Below, piece by piece: positions 22,154-33,005 of a DNA stretch of 64,000 nucleotides (the first letter of the stretch is position 1; the number at the start of each line of letters is the position of its first letter). The notes under the pieces were generated by a model, which did no database searches, was not told where the DNA came from, and was given only the letters and a program-made list of their open reading frames with translations. The stretch covers positions 199,001 through 263,000 of the forward strand of contig NW_013171838.1 in assembly GCF_000151665.1 (NCBI RefSeq), given 5' to 3'. Origin of the DNA: Blastocystis hominis (lineage: Eukaryota > Sar > Bigyra > Opalinata > Blastocystidae). The translations under genes and the position numbers were made by a program.

Positions 22154-22938
22154 CTATTGAGGTACAGCATCCTGTAGCAGTTTAATAAGCGATATCACTT
22201 CATTCCGTACCATCACCTTCTCCGATGAACTGAATGTCGCCTACACATCAAGCTTTTTCCGCATCATTACCATATTTTTGGGTGTCAAATCATACGAATT
22301 GTTATTTTTAATCAACCGAACAAAAGATTCAACATTCCCTCGGTTTCGCACGATCTGTACTCTACGTTTAAAAAACCTGCAAGCCACTACTGAGAAACCA
22401 CATCATCACTCTAGAAATAAAGAGAAATAAGGAGATAAACCGTAGGAGCTGAAGTTTGAAGAGTCGCTATCCGCTGCTTCTGAACGGTTCGGAAAACGCG
22501 GGACTCGGCATTTTGTAAGGTACTAATTGAAAGGTCGTTCCCATCAACCAACTCGACTGCCGACTCCATCATAATCAAGTTTCCATCCGACAACTCGAAC
22601 CCGAATTCTTTACAAAAGTCAGAAACCTAGATAGCGAGAGGGAAAGGATGTTACTTTCATTTGTTGCACACGCGCTACGAGTTGTGAGATGTGGACAGAA
22701 ATATGATCACGAATTGCTTGCGCTTCTTTGACAGCGTTTTCCTGTAACTTGTTACACTGTTGCTGGACTAGACAATAAGAAAACGAAATTGCTGCAGTAT
22801 CCTACCCTCGATCTTTAGCTTATCATAAAATTCCTTTTTCTGCTTATATTCCGGATCTGCGCGAATGTCACTCTCTCGAATCACGTTACTGTACCTTTGT
22901 CTAGTAGAGTGGTTATCTAAGCGGGAATAGGGCTCCAT
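22154..22938 (-). CDS. Unknown helical protein, conserved-type exon structure
   Basis: ATG at 22938-22936. Exons are linked by introns of about 38, 28, 30, 29 and 30 nt, including one ending near 22227 whose removal takes out a TAG. The product runs MEPYSRLDNHSTRQRYSNVI, a coiled coil (CNKLQENAVKEAQAIRDHIS), FCKEFGFELSDGNLIMMESA and a C-terminus ISLIKLLQDAVPQ before TAG (22156-22154). I do not recognise the family; no membrane segment or motif stands out. Consistent splicing and a perfect 3' element argue it is real. Confidence 0.5.
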
Positions 22939-23209
22939 AGAAAAATGAAAATGAGTGAGAAAATGATTTGAAATGAAGGAGGCCTTCTGGTATTGAATTG
23001 ATTGGGTTTGCTTCCCTGCTAAGTTAATATAAATTCCAAGGTGTCAGCCTCCCATAATTCGGGATCTGAGGTTGAATAGATTCTGTTCATATTCTGGGAT
23101 ATCGAAGTTTTTTTTCGGTATTTAATTTGATTCGTAAGGGATTTTTTTCTTCCTTTAGTTCAGTCTAACCTATGGATACGAGTAGTGAAATCGTTTTCGT
23201 TCTTACTGC

Positions 23210-24910
23210 ATGCTGAAGTTTAGATCTTTGATCACTCGAGTGAAGAAGAGGCAGGAAAAGGGCAAAGCACAGGAGAACAAGGTAAAGCGTTGCTTTTCTG
23301 TTTTTTGGTAGGTGTGCCGAGTCAAGACTCCTTTTTTCGTAAGGAACCGGGCAGTGGACACGTGAGCCCCACCACTCCTCCTCCCATGCCAGAACGCTGG
23401 GAACTGAAATCGATTCCGAAAGCGTACACTCTTGGATATGAGCGTAGGAATATAAGGAGTGTCATTTTTCCAGACATATCGTACGGAGACGAGGCTGACC
23501 CTTTGAAGGAATCTCCGATCCTAACGAACGAATATTTCCGAGACACGCCCCCCATCCCCGTCTCCATTTCTTCTGTTTCAAACAAACAAGAAACCCGATC
23601 TCCCGGAACCGCACACACTCTCCCCATGGAGCGTTCGGTTCCTCCGCGCCCCACTTCCAACCCTCCCTCGCCTCCCATCGACGCTACCGACGCTACCGAC
23701 ACTGCTGACGCCTCCACCGCCTCCAACCTCTCCGATGGCTCCATCGATGAGCTCATCGGGCTAGCTCCGCAGAAGCCCGCCGACGACGCGTCGGACGGCT
23801 CTCTGCTTCAGAAGATGGGCCGGTCGATCACGAAAGTGAAGGGGCAGACGAGCAACGTGTGGAGTCGGATCGTGCGGCGCTCCTCGGAGATGAGCGACGA
23901 TTTCCTCGGGCTGCAGAGCGCGGCGTCGCCCGTGCGACAAGAGTTCGTGGTGGATGTGGATTTGGTGCCGCCGGCGGGCGAGGAAGAGACGAATGAGGAT
24001 GTGATGGCGATCTTCGGTCTGGGCGAAGCGGTGGAGGACGGGGACTCGGACGAAGGCGAGAAAGCGGCGCGGCGGAATTTTGGGTCGCTTAAAAACAATT
24101 TCGATCTGCTGCTTCGCGTGCTGGCGGTGCCGCGACTGGTCAATCCGCAGGAGCTGAGTATGCTGTATACGACCGTGCCGACGGAGAAAGCACGCATTAC
24201 GAAGACCGTTTTGGGGTTTATCGAGGAGTGCGAGTCGTAATGAAAATCGAATGTAGAGGTCGCGACCGGGAGTTCTATTCGATCATCCACCGCTCTGGAA
24301 TCGCGCTCCCGAGCGAGGAACTGCGCGTCCGGACGGTGAAGCAGCGAGATGGAACAAAGTTCGAAGTGAAGCGGATCGGGCAGTNNNNNNNNNNNNNNNN
24401 NNNNNNNNNNNNNNNNNNNNNNNNNGTGTTCCGAGATACGTTTTTCTTTATCTTAGGCAAGAGACAAAGCAAACTCAACTTTCTTAACAAATGGGCGGGA
24501 GTCTATGTGCAGCTCACCGAACGGCAGCTGCGCATTTATCAGAGTCTGGCGGACGTGGAGGCGGAGAATACGGTGCAGAGAATTAATTTGCATGCGCTTA
24601 TGGTAGGGATGGAGGGAAATGATGATGATGTGAGTAGTGTGTGAGCACGATCTTGAAAAAGAGCTATAAGAATGAGATGATGTACTATGTTAAATTATTT
24701 GAGAACGATATTCTGAATCATCGTGTGATCGAAGATGCACCGTTCAAGTATCGAAGGGATTTGGCGAGTAGGGGGATTGAAAGGAGGTTGAGTGCAGGTT
24801 TGATGGTGTTGAAGGTCGGGAGCAAGGAAGAGTTGTACGTACAGATGTTCGCTTATCAATTGAACCTACGCTTGAAGGCTATCCAGAATATAGAGAGAGC
24901 CCCCTTATAA
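23210..24910 (+). CDS. Protein with C-terminal PH-like domain, contains assembly gap
   Basis: The start MLKFRSLITRVKKRQEKGKA is followed by a 30-nt intron (23283-23312). A proline/serine-rich linker and a helical region (NNFDLLLRVLAVPRLVNPQE) follow. A 29-nt intron near 24212-24240 hides a TAA. The sequence then hits 41 Ns (24385-24425); the base after the gap begins a 31-nt intron. The last exons (KLNFLNKWAGVYVQLTERQL, RINLHALM, then KSYKNEMMYYVKLFEN and EELYVQMFAYQLNLRLKAIQ) have the strand pattern and final helix of a PH-type domain. TAA 24908-24910. Perhaps a phosphoinositide-binding adaptor; the family is unidentified. Confidence 0.6.
24385..24425. other. Assembly gap (41 N)
   Basis: Run of N inside a coding exon, ending exactly at the GT of the next intron. 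The true gap size is unknown, so the reading frame across it cannot be checked. Confidence 0.98.
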
Positions 24911-24929
24911 TTTTATGTTCCATCTCTTC

Positions 24930-24937
24930 TGTTTGTG
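24930..24937 (+). terminator. TGTTTGTG 3'-processing element (PH-like gene)
   Basis: One-base variant of the consensus, 19 nt after TAA. Confidence 0.5.
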
Positions 24938-25033
24938 GTTCCAAACGATACTGTTTCCAATCGAAAATAGAATTCGTTGACTGTTTGGCAGAATTCGGGG
25001 CTTTTTCCCCCTTTCATTCTCACTTTTCCCTTC

Positions 25034-25879
25034 ATGAATAAGTCGGAGACACCAGAACCTAAAGATTTGGAGAAGAATACAAACAAGAGCGAGGTAGGAG
25101 ATGATATTCCCTGTCCGTACTGGTTGGAGTTGATTCCTTATTGCTTTACTTTCGTCTTTCTGTCATATATTTCCTATAAATACCTCGATCCTGTCCCAGT
25201 AGTATGGAAATTTCCCATATTTGCCAAAGTCTTAGCCTGCTTCTGTGTAATACACTGGTGTTTCATTCTTGGTGAGCGGTGGTACTATTTTGGAAGTGCT
25301 GGGTTCTATGAAATCTATTGGTACTGCAATATGGCAATGCTGCTCACCAGTGTTGGTATTATTTTGGGTCTTCCCAGTTTAATCGGCCAGTGCATGTGCT
25401 TAACGCTTTTCCCCCATATTTCGTTTTGGGTTGATATTCTGCTCACACCATGTATGAAGCGGTCGCCCATTGGTTCAGCTGGATGGATGTTTGAGAAGAG
25501 TACCCCGTGGCATGAACGTGTTTCCTCACTTCATCATTTCTGGTACTTTCCCTGCATTTTTATCCTGTTCTATAAACAGGATCCAATTCCGATAAGTAGT
25601 TATTGGATGTCACTCGTTCAATTCGTCATTATGAACTTTTTCTCCCGATTGATGAGTCCGAAGTCTTGCGTGGACAAGAGCGGGAAATTAAGAGAGTTGA
25701 ACATCTGCGTGTCTTGGGTTTGTCCTGATTTTATTGCTAATATTCCTCCTTACAAGTGGTCAGCGGGTAATCCTTACATTGTTCATTTACTGATTGCTAC
25801 GCTTTTCTATAACGTCCCTATCAATTTCCTAGCGTACGCTATTGTTTTTGGAGTTCAAAAGCTCGTTAATTTGATATAA
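25034..25879 (+). CDS. Polytopic membrane protein, unknown
   Basis: Uninterrupted 281-residue frame from ATG 25034 to TAA 25877-25879, unusual here for lacking introns. After a charged N-terminus (MNKSETPEPKDLEKNTNKSE) there are about six to seven hydrophobic segments (PYCFTFVFLSYISYKYL; FAKVLACFCVIHWCFIL; MAMLLTSVGIILGLPSLIGQ; YWMSLVQFVIMNFF; VHLLIATLFYNVPINFLAYA). Conserved-looking polar motifs include GERWYYFGSAGF, LHHFWYFPC and CPDFIANIPPYKW. I cannot assign a family. The His and Trp clusters near membrane edges could belong to an acyltransferase or transporter, which is speculation. Confidence 0.75.
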   Translation: MNKSETPEPKDLEKNTNKSEVGDDIPCPYWLELIPYCFTFVFLSYISYKYLDPVPVVWKFPIFAKVLACFCVIHWCFILGERWYYFGSAGFYEIYWYCNMAMLLTSVGIILGLPSLIGQCMCLTLFPHISFWVDILLTPCMKRSPIGSAGWMFEKSTPWHERVSSLHHFWYFPCIFILFYKQDPIPISSYWMSLVQFVIMNFFSRLMSPKSCVDKSGKLRELNICVSWVCPDFIANIPPYKWSAGNPYIVHLLIATLFYNVPINFLAYAIVFGVQKLVNLI

Positions 25880-25922
25880 ACTTGGCTGGATATGATTAGA
25901 ATTAGAATTAGAATTTAGAATT

Positions 25923-25936
25923 GGTCTTATCATTTA

Positions 25937-25976
<40 letters not shown>

Positions 25977-25983
25977 AATAATA
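25923..25983 (+). repeat. (TTA)n trinucleotide microsatellite
   Basis: About 12-15 ATT/TTA units followed by AATTATAATAATA, in the gap between the membrane protein and EFL1. Confidence 0.92.
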
Positions 25984-26056
25984 GAAGAGTTATTAGTTTG
26001 TTCTTTGTTTGCACATACTTTTTTCCCTTTTTGGGTTCTTTTTAGGTAATTCTGCA

Positions 26057-29000
26057 ATGTCGAAGAAGGTCCCTTTATCTGTAATTCAGAAGTTGCAGAA
26101 CAATCCCACTCTTGTGAGAAACATTTGCATCCTGGCTCACGTCGATCACGGGAAGACAACGTAGAGTACTCAAGGGTTTCACCATTTCTAGACTCGCTGA
26201 TGGTCTGATCAGCTCGAATGGGATTATCTCCACTCGACTCGCCGGAGAAGTGCGATACATGGACAGTCTGTACGTGTCTTCCATCGATATGTGATTTGTA
26301 GGGAAGAAGAACAGAACCGAGGCATTACTATGAAGGCAAGCTCCATCTCCCTCTTTTTCGAAGATGAAAAGGTGATAACGGACGAGGGCACTGGGGAGAA
26401 ATCGAAGAAGCAGGTCCCCTACTTAATCAACCTGGTGGATTCCCCTGGCCACATCGATTTCAGCTCCGACGTCTCCGCCGCAGTGCGTCTCTGCGACGGC
26501 TGTTTAGTGGTGGTGGACGCCATCGAGGGCGTATGCACCCAAACATTGACGGTTCTGCAACAAGCGTTCCAGGAAGGCGTGCGTCCGATCCTCATCATCA
26601 ACAAAATCGACCGTCTGTGCGTGCACCTGAAGCAAAGCCCGATGGCGGCCTACCTCCACATTCGCAACATCATCGAGAAGGTAAACGCGACGATCAGCAG
26701 TCTCTACACCGCCGAAGTGATCCGCAACACCTCCACCACCGTCCCTTTCTCTCTCTCTCCCTCACGCCCAGTCCTACGTCATCGACAGCGAGAAAGAAGA
26801 GCAGCTTTTCGTCTCTCCCCTCACCAACACCGTTCTCTTCGCCAGCGCCGTCCACGGTTTCCACGTTTCCACTTCTTCACCCGCAGGCTGGTGCTTCTCG
26901 CTCCGCCAATTCGCCGACCTCTACGCGCCGGTGCTGGGCATCAACAAGGCCAAACTGGCCAAGTACATGTGGGGCGATTTCGTCTACAACGCCAAGACCA
27001 AGAGCGTTTCCGCCTGGACTCCCGCCAGCAAAGAACCCCCGATTTTCGTCAAGATGGTCCTCTCCACCATCTGGCGCGTCTACAAAAGCGTCTACAAGCG
27101 CAACGACGAGGCTTTGCAGGCTATTTTGGACTCCCTTCAGGTCTCGCTTTCCCCGCGGGAATGGAAGATCGCAGACCCCGCGGTTCTCGTCAAAACCATC
27201 ATGGAACGCTGGCTCCCTCTCTACCGCGCCGTTCTCAGTTTCCACGTTTCTACGATTGTGAGGGATAGAGGCGGTGGTGCGGGTGCTTCCGTCGCCTGTC
27301 GACGCGCAGAAAACGCGCTTTGAATGCATCTGGGAGCCGATCACGCAGAAACGCCGTACGAACCGCGGGAAATTCGTGTTTGTTTAGTGCGCGACAATCC
27401 GGAACAGTGTTCCGAACTGGCGGCGTTCCGGGCGGGGTTTGAGGAGTGTCGGCGCGCGGGTCCGCTGATGGTGTACATCTGCAAACTGTTCACGATGCGG
27501 GGAATCGACATCCAGGGCGGCGAGGCGATTGACCGCGGGAAAGACTACGAAATCGCGCTGTGCCGATCGTTCAGCGGAACCATCACGCGGACGTCTCCGC
27601 TGTTCGTGATTCCCGCGAATATGGAGTAGGCGTTTCGTGAGGGTGAAACGTAGAAACAATTCCCTCCAGCCGCAGCGAATCGCGGGGCCGATTCAGTTGT
27701 TTGTGCTGATGGGTCGGGAGATAACCGCGGTGGAGGAGGTTCCCGCGGGGAACGTGTTCGGCATACTGGGTCTGGAGGGGTCGGTAATGAAAATGGGGAC
27801 ATTGAGCGACACCCCGACATGTCCATCGCTGTCATCACTTCGTCTGGCGGTGCGTCTTCTCGATTTGTCTGACCGTGTAGAGCGATCCGATCGTGCAGAT
27901 CGCGGTGGAGACGGAGCGCGCGAGCGACATGCCGCGGTTATTGTCGCAGCTGGCGATTCTGAACGCGAACGACAGCAGCATCCGCGTGTTCGAAATGGTA
28001 GAAATGGGGGTACATCACGACGCAGAAAACGGGGGAGCACATCATCAGCGCGGTGGGCGAGCTGCAGCTGGAAGTGATCATTAACGACCTTCGGAAGCGG
28101 CTGCCGGATCTGAATCTGGTGGTTTCTCCGCCGATTATCAACATTCGCGAAGCCTGCGCGCTGCTGCCCGCGTTGGAGGAGGGAGGAGAGCTTCGTTTGC
28201 CGCCCTCCGCGTCGATTCAGAGCCGGTTCTGGATGAAGGTAGGGTTTGGATGATGGCGGCAAGGCGAAGATGCGCGTGCTGCCGCTGCCGACGGCGCTGT
28301 GCGAGCTGCTGTACCGCGCGAGCAAGCAGCCGGCGATCTATCAGAACATCGTGAACGGCGAGAAACCGACCGGGTAGGCGACGGATGTGAATGAAGATGC
28401 AGCGAAACGAGGCTCTTCGTCGAGCAGTTCGCGGAGGCGTTCCGCGGGGATGCGCTGCTGCGGCCGTTCGCGGAGCACGTGGTGGCGTTCGGTCCGAAAC
28501 CGATCGACACGAACGTGCTGGCGGTGGATCCGAGCATCGATTGCCCCGAAGCGTTCCTGTTCGGCTCGCAGTTTAGGAAATATTGCCGGGCTTTCGAAGA
28601 GACGGAGAAGGAAAAGGCCGAGTCGCGCGACGAAGAAAAAAGCGCGGCAGCCCAGGAGAATGGATTGATGAATGAATCAATGAATGAATCGAATCAATCG
28701 AATCAATCGAATCAATCGAATCAATCGAATCAATCGAATCAATCGAATCAATCGAATCAATCGAATCAATCGAATCAATCGAATGAATCATCAATTGAAT
28801 CATCGAATCAATCAGTGAATGGACCCACGACTCCCGAGGAGGAGGAGGGCTGGCTGGAGGGCGTGGCGCTCACCCAAACCCTGCTGCGCCAATTCCACAT
28901 GAGTTTGGTGAACGGATTCAAGCTGGCCTGCGAGGCCGGTCCGCTCTGCAGCGAGCCGCTCTGGGGCGTTCTCTTCATTCTCGAGGACTTCGCCCTCCTT

Positions 29001-29624
29001 CCTCCCCGCGATTCCAAGGACTCCAAGAATGGGGAAACTGGAGAAACCGAGGAGGGAGCGACGGAGCTCGCCAAGGCCCGGGAGACGCGTCTGCGCGTGT
29101 CGGAAGCGCGGGATCGCATCGCGCAGCTGTCGAGCGGCGTGGTGATGTCGCAGACGCGCTCGCTGTGCCACCAGGCGTTCCAGCAAGCGTCGGCGCGCAT
29201 CGCGGAGCCGATGTACCGGTGCATTCTGCAGTGCAACAGCCAGCATCTGGGGAAACTGTACTCGGTGATCAACCAGAGACGCGGGGAAGTCGAGAGCGAA
29301 GACATCTGGGAAGGCACCGATATCTTTACTATCACGTGCTCGTTGCCTGTGACGGAGAGTCTCGGATTGGCCAATCATTTGCGAGAACAGACGTCGGGAG
29401 CGGTGAATCAGCCGCAACTGCAATTTTCGCATTGGCAAATTTTGGATGAGGACCCGTTCTCGAAGCCGGTGACCGAGGAGGAGATTGAGGAATGGGGAGA
29501 GAAGTTTGGAACGAGGAACCGGGCGAAGGAGATCATCGATGGGATTCGAAAGCGAAAGGGAATGCAGACCGATGAGAAGATTGTCGAGAATGCGGAGAAG
29601 CAGACAACCATGAAGAGCAAGTGA
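26057..29624 (+). CDS. EFL1: EF2-like ribosomal GTPase EFL1/Ria1
   Basis: Starts [20 protein letters not shown]. The GTPase domain has the P-loop AHVDHGKTT, split by a 31-nt intron at 26162, then QNRGITMK (switch I), [10 protein letters not shown] (G3) and INKIDRL (G4). Further exons carry EF2-like domains ([59 protein letters not shown]). The end is [20 protein letters not shown] and [16 protein letters not shown], matching EFL1 rather than eEF2. EFL1 with SBDS evicts eIF6 from nascent 60S subunits. An (NQS)n insertion lies at 28690-28780. Several short introns (for example 28018, 28240 and 28375 regions) are only roughly placed. Genomic TGA 29622-29624 overlaps the predicted poly(A) site. 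Confidence 0.92.
28686..28785 (+). repeat. In-frame 9-bp repeat (NQS)n inside EFL1
   Basis: About ten near-perfect AATCAATCG units encode consecutive Asn-Gln-Ser. It sits in the species-specific insert between conserved EFL1 domains. The array reads open on the other strand too, as (DSI)n. Confidence 0.93.
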
Positions 29625-29626
29625 CT

Positions 29627-29634
29627 TGTTTGTT
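29627..29634 (+). terminator. TGTTTGTT 3'-processing element (EFL1)
   Basis: Perfect element. Cleavage four bases upstream falls after the T of the genomic TGA (29622), so the mRNA would read AAG-UAA. Confidence 0.78.
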
Positions 29635-29836
29635 GGAAAATTGAAAAGAGAGGGTTGGAATGGGATTGTTCATGGGATGTTTGCATACAATTGGGTAAAG
29701 ATGATCCTGATTGTGCGAATCCGTGAGAGCAAGCATTTGATCCAAGATTCGATCGCAAAATCCTTGTGAATAGCGTGTTTTTCCCCTCAGTTCCACGTTT
29801 CCCTATTCATGACATGACTCAAAAACTAATCCCTAG

Positions 29837-30918
29837 ATGGAACAGCTAGATCCATCTGTACTACAAAACATTGCAAAATTCTTAAGTCTGGGTAATAATA
29901 ATGTGCGTGTGTCAGTGTTAGGAGAACTGTTCTATTCCTTTGAACCAATATGCAGAAAAACAAGGGAAGCGGTCAGCGAAGTATTCGAAGAGATACTGAG
30001 TGACAATTAGCTCTGCAGACAGATGCAAATTCTCTCGCTGACGGATTATTCCAACATGACGGATGCTGAATTTATATCGCTAATGAGGTTGTGTGTTTCG
30101 TGGCGATTCGCATGTAGACGATGTTGCAATATAGCCTTTCTTGTCGTTTGTAATTCAAAAAACATGATAGCATGTAACCAAGAGTGATCTTGTCATGAAC
30201 GTGTGATTTCCTAGTTTATGGGAAGTGAATATCTACTGCCCTAAGTTGCAGGTCCTGGTCATTTGTGGCAGGTAGTCCTAATGATTTTCATACTCATTTC
30301 AAGTCCTATTTATTCCAACGAATTTGGTGATGAGGTGGTTGCTCGTTTAGCAGGAATCGACGGTTCCATTCCTCCTTTTTTTCAAGACAAACCCATCGGT
30401 TCATGTCTCTCCAAGTCTTCTCATGTAGTGAATATCTGCCATATTTTCTGTTCCGCTCGTATTGTTTATCTCGTAAGAGCCTTCAATCTCCGCGACTCTT
30501 CAGTCGCAATCCGAACATGGTCCTTGCTTCGCTATGTTCTGAGTAATCGCGCGATGAACTCTTAATGTCAGATATGGACGCAATTCGCTCCGCTCTTTCC
30601 GTTTTAAGCCTCGACCACATTGTAATCTGCGCATTCTATGCGATTTGCCGCGTGTATGGATTCCCCGTGACATTTCACAGTCTGCTGAGTGTGTATTCGT
30701 CCTATTTGGAGCCTTTTCAGTCGGTTCGATCGTTTATTGAGTGGGTGGATGTGAATCGACTCTGGTTCGAAGTTGATCTGTCGGCGGTGCTGAAAGTGGC
30801 GTCGGAGGAACGGCAGACGATGATCGAGTTGTACAATAGTTTTTTTGTGCCTCTTGTGTATCCTGTGGTGGAGTTTTTGCGCCAATCAATACATACTCAC
30901 GAGGAAGGGATGAAATGA
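29837..30918 (+). CDS. Retinoblastoma-type pocket protein, minimal form
   Basis: Six introns of 29-32 nt (one ending in AAG) join exons into about 300 residues. The first part (FISLMRRCCNIAFLVVCNSK; DLWEVNIYCPKLQVLVICG; EVVARLAGIDGSIPPFF) fits the RB pocket A cyclin fold (FSKLL..FHMSLLACALEVV). The second (VNICHIFCSARIVYLVRAF; WSLLRYVLNMDAI; LDHIVICAFYAICRVYGF; ERQTMIELYNSFFVPLVYP) aligns clearly with pocket B of RB1, including the signature LDQI(M)CxxYxICK and the FYNxxF helix. RB proteins repress E2F/DP-driven S-phase genes. The long N- and C-terminal domains of RB1 are missing, leaving almost only the pocket. Stop TGA 30916-30918. Confidence 0.78.
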
Positions 30919-30949
30919 GGGGATATCAGTGCAAAGATGTACTATGCTG

Positions 30950-30957
30950 TGTTTGTT
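30950..30957 (+). terminator. TGTTTGTT 3'-processing element (RB-like gene)
   Basis: Perfect element 31 nt after the TGA. Confidence 0.7.
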
Positions 30958-31212
30958 TGATAATGGAATGGAATGGATATGAAGAGAGGAGGTAGGATTG
31001 TATTTTGCTTGTATGTTTCGTTATTGGATAAAAGGAGCCATTCAAGAATTGATTGTAGACTCTTGAAGCTCCATTTCAGTTTTTTCTTCGAAGCCATTCT
31101 AAGAGGAGATGCAAAATATGCCTTTCAAAGCTTCCTTTTCTATATTTATCGCACCAAACTTACTCCCATTCCAAGAATCCCTTCCACTCCCACTCTCCAA
31201 CTTCCCTTTGTG

Positions 31213-31220
31213 AACAAACA
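31213..31220 (-). terminator. TGTTTGTT 3'-processing element (UTP18)
   Basis: Perfect minus-strand element; four G residues separate it from the last coding T at 31225. Confidence 0.8.
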
Positions 31221-31224
31221 CCCC

Positions 31225-32867
31225 AATGATAAAAATGATTAAAACGGTATAAAAAGACCTTCCCCTGCTTGTTCCCGATCGCCAAATACTCTACTCCTCA
31301 CTCCTCTTCCCCGTTTCCACGATTGTCTCCGCTCATCGCCACCGTCGTCACGCCTCCCAAGTTTTCCCGCTTTGTTGGCCAGTTCGTGAACACGCTCCGC
31401 GTCCCCAGATGCACCGCGCGGATCTGCGTCTGCTTCTCTCGGCTCGCGTACACCAGCAGCGAGTTGTCGTTGTTGATCGCCACGCTCGAAACCGCGGTTA
31501 CCAAATTCTTCACTGCCTTCAACGCCACGATTTCCCGCGAATTCTCCGCTCCCGCCTTCGTCGTCCGCTCCGTGGGCGTTTCATACACGCTCAGCACGCC
31601 CGTAGCGTCCCTAGAAATCACCCGATCCCCGCGGAACCACCCAATCGCCATGAAATTTCCGTTCACACACAGCACAATCCCGCCAAACAAGTCCTTATCG
31701 CGGTACACGTGCCGTACCGTGCATGTCGTCACGTCGAATTCGAAGATCATACTGTCCTCTACGCCTCATCCCCGCGGTTCTCTCGCACTTGTTAAGATAT
31801 AACAGGTTTCTCGATCGTAGAAACTGGCGTCGCACACCGGCGAAGCCAATTGGCGCACCGTTTCGCAGCGGCGACTCCGCAGATCCACGCGGAACAAAGA
31901 TCCCTCGTTACCGATCAGAAGCACGTGCACGCCGTCCGGCGAAACGCACATTTTCCCGTGCTTCAGCTCCTGGTACCCTGGGATGAGGCGAAAACCGCGG
32001 GAGTACCGGGGACGTTGAAGATCCGCGAGAATTTGTCGCGCTCGATGTCGTAGTAGATCAGAAACTCGCGGTTTTTGGAGCTTAGGAGGAGTCTGGGTGG
32101 GAGAACCGCGGGAATCGTACGTGTTTCGGCTGGTCCAATCAGCTTGATGGACGAGGAAGTTGTCGAAGTGGAGCATTTTGATGCATGTCGGCGCGCCGGA
32201 TTGGAGCGAGTAGAGATGCACGAAGTTCGAGGCGTTGTAGACGAGGAAAAGGGGTTCCGAACGGTGGAAACTCACCGAGCGGATCGCTTCCTGAGGAATG
32301 TTAAAAATAGTGGGGATTTTTGTACTTTTTTGCGCTTCAGCCGCTCGGAACCATTGTCTTCACGCAGAGCGAACTCGGCCAGCTTCTGGATCTCTAAGTG
32401 GGTACTGGGGAGAGCGCGAGAAGCCCCGATGAAGCGTTTGGTGGTGCGGAGAAGCGTCTCAACGTCATCGTTCGCATCCACTTTGGGAGAAAGTTCAAAC
32501 AGAGACTCCACTTCACTGGGAAGAGCGAGTCTGTGTATCAGATAACGATCCATCGTTTTACTTTGCTTGCAAACGCTTGGTATACTCGGTTCCACTAATC
32601 TTCTTTTCTTCATAATCGTTTCGCATTCTCTTTCTCTTTCCCTGTGCACTAATGTCAATTTCAATTTCGTCGTCGTCAGAATCGTGCCATAAGGGAACAC
32701 GCTCCTTTGGCTTATCTTCTTTCGGTGTTGTTTGCTTCTATACAATCACTTCTTTCCAAATCAGATACAGGAATCGAGACCTCCTCCAAATCACCAAACA
32801 GGAGATCTGTGAATTGCTTTTCCTCGGCGGTGATCTCTTTGTTGATTTCTGATGGTTTTTCCTGCAT
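31225..32867 (-). CDS. UTP18: Utp18, U3 snoRNP WD40 protein; stop made by poly(A)
   Basis: The N-terminus (MQEKPSEINKEITAEEKQFT, acidic DSDDDEIEIDIS) is followed by GASRALPSTHLEIQKLAE, the landmark before the propeller in Utp18. Blades include VSFHRSEPLFLVYNASNFVH, KMCVSPDGVHVLLIGNEGSL and IVALKAVKNLVTAVSSVAIN. The final exon after a 30-nt intron reads QYLAIGNKQGKVFLYRFNHF (human ...YFALGNEKGKALMYRL). No in-frame stop follows: the frame is CAT-T and then the TGTTTGTT element four bases later, so polyadenylation creates UAA right where Utp18 should end. The role is 18S rRNA processing. Internal introns are approximate. Confidence 0.9.
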
Positions 32868-33005
32868 CAAGATGGCTAGAAAGAGAGATAAGGGCACATG
32901 CAAAATCTCCCCGATTATTGCAATTTCCAAATTCTGAGTAGTTTTCACTTTCCAACAATCTATTGATTCGGGTTCTAATTTCTCACTCGCATTTTATAAA
33001 TAGAT

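Noticed and set aside
28573-28803. Minus-strand (DSI)n frame
   Set aside because: Shadow of the (NQS)n repeat in EFL1; a 9-bp repeat stays open on both strands.
29837-30275. F-box/leucine-rich-repeat gene ending at TAG 30273
   Set aside because: The short frame looked F-box-like, but an intron ending in AAG removes the TAG and the joined protein matches RB pocket A followed by pocket B. There is also no 3' element after 30275.
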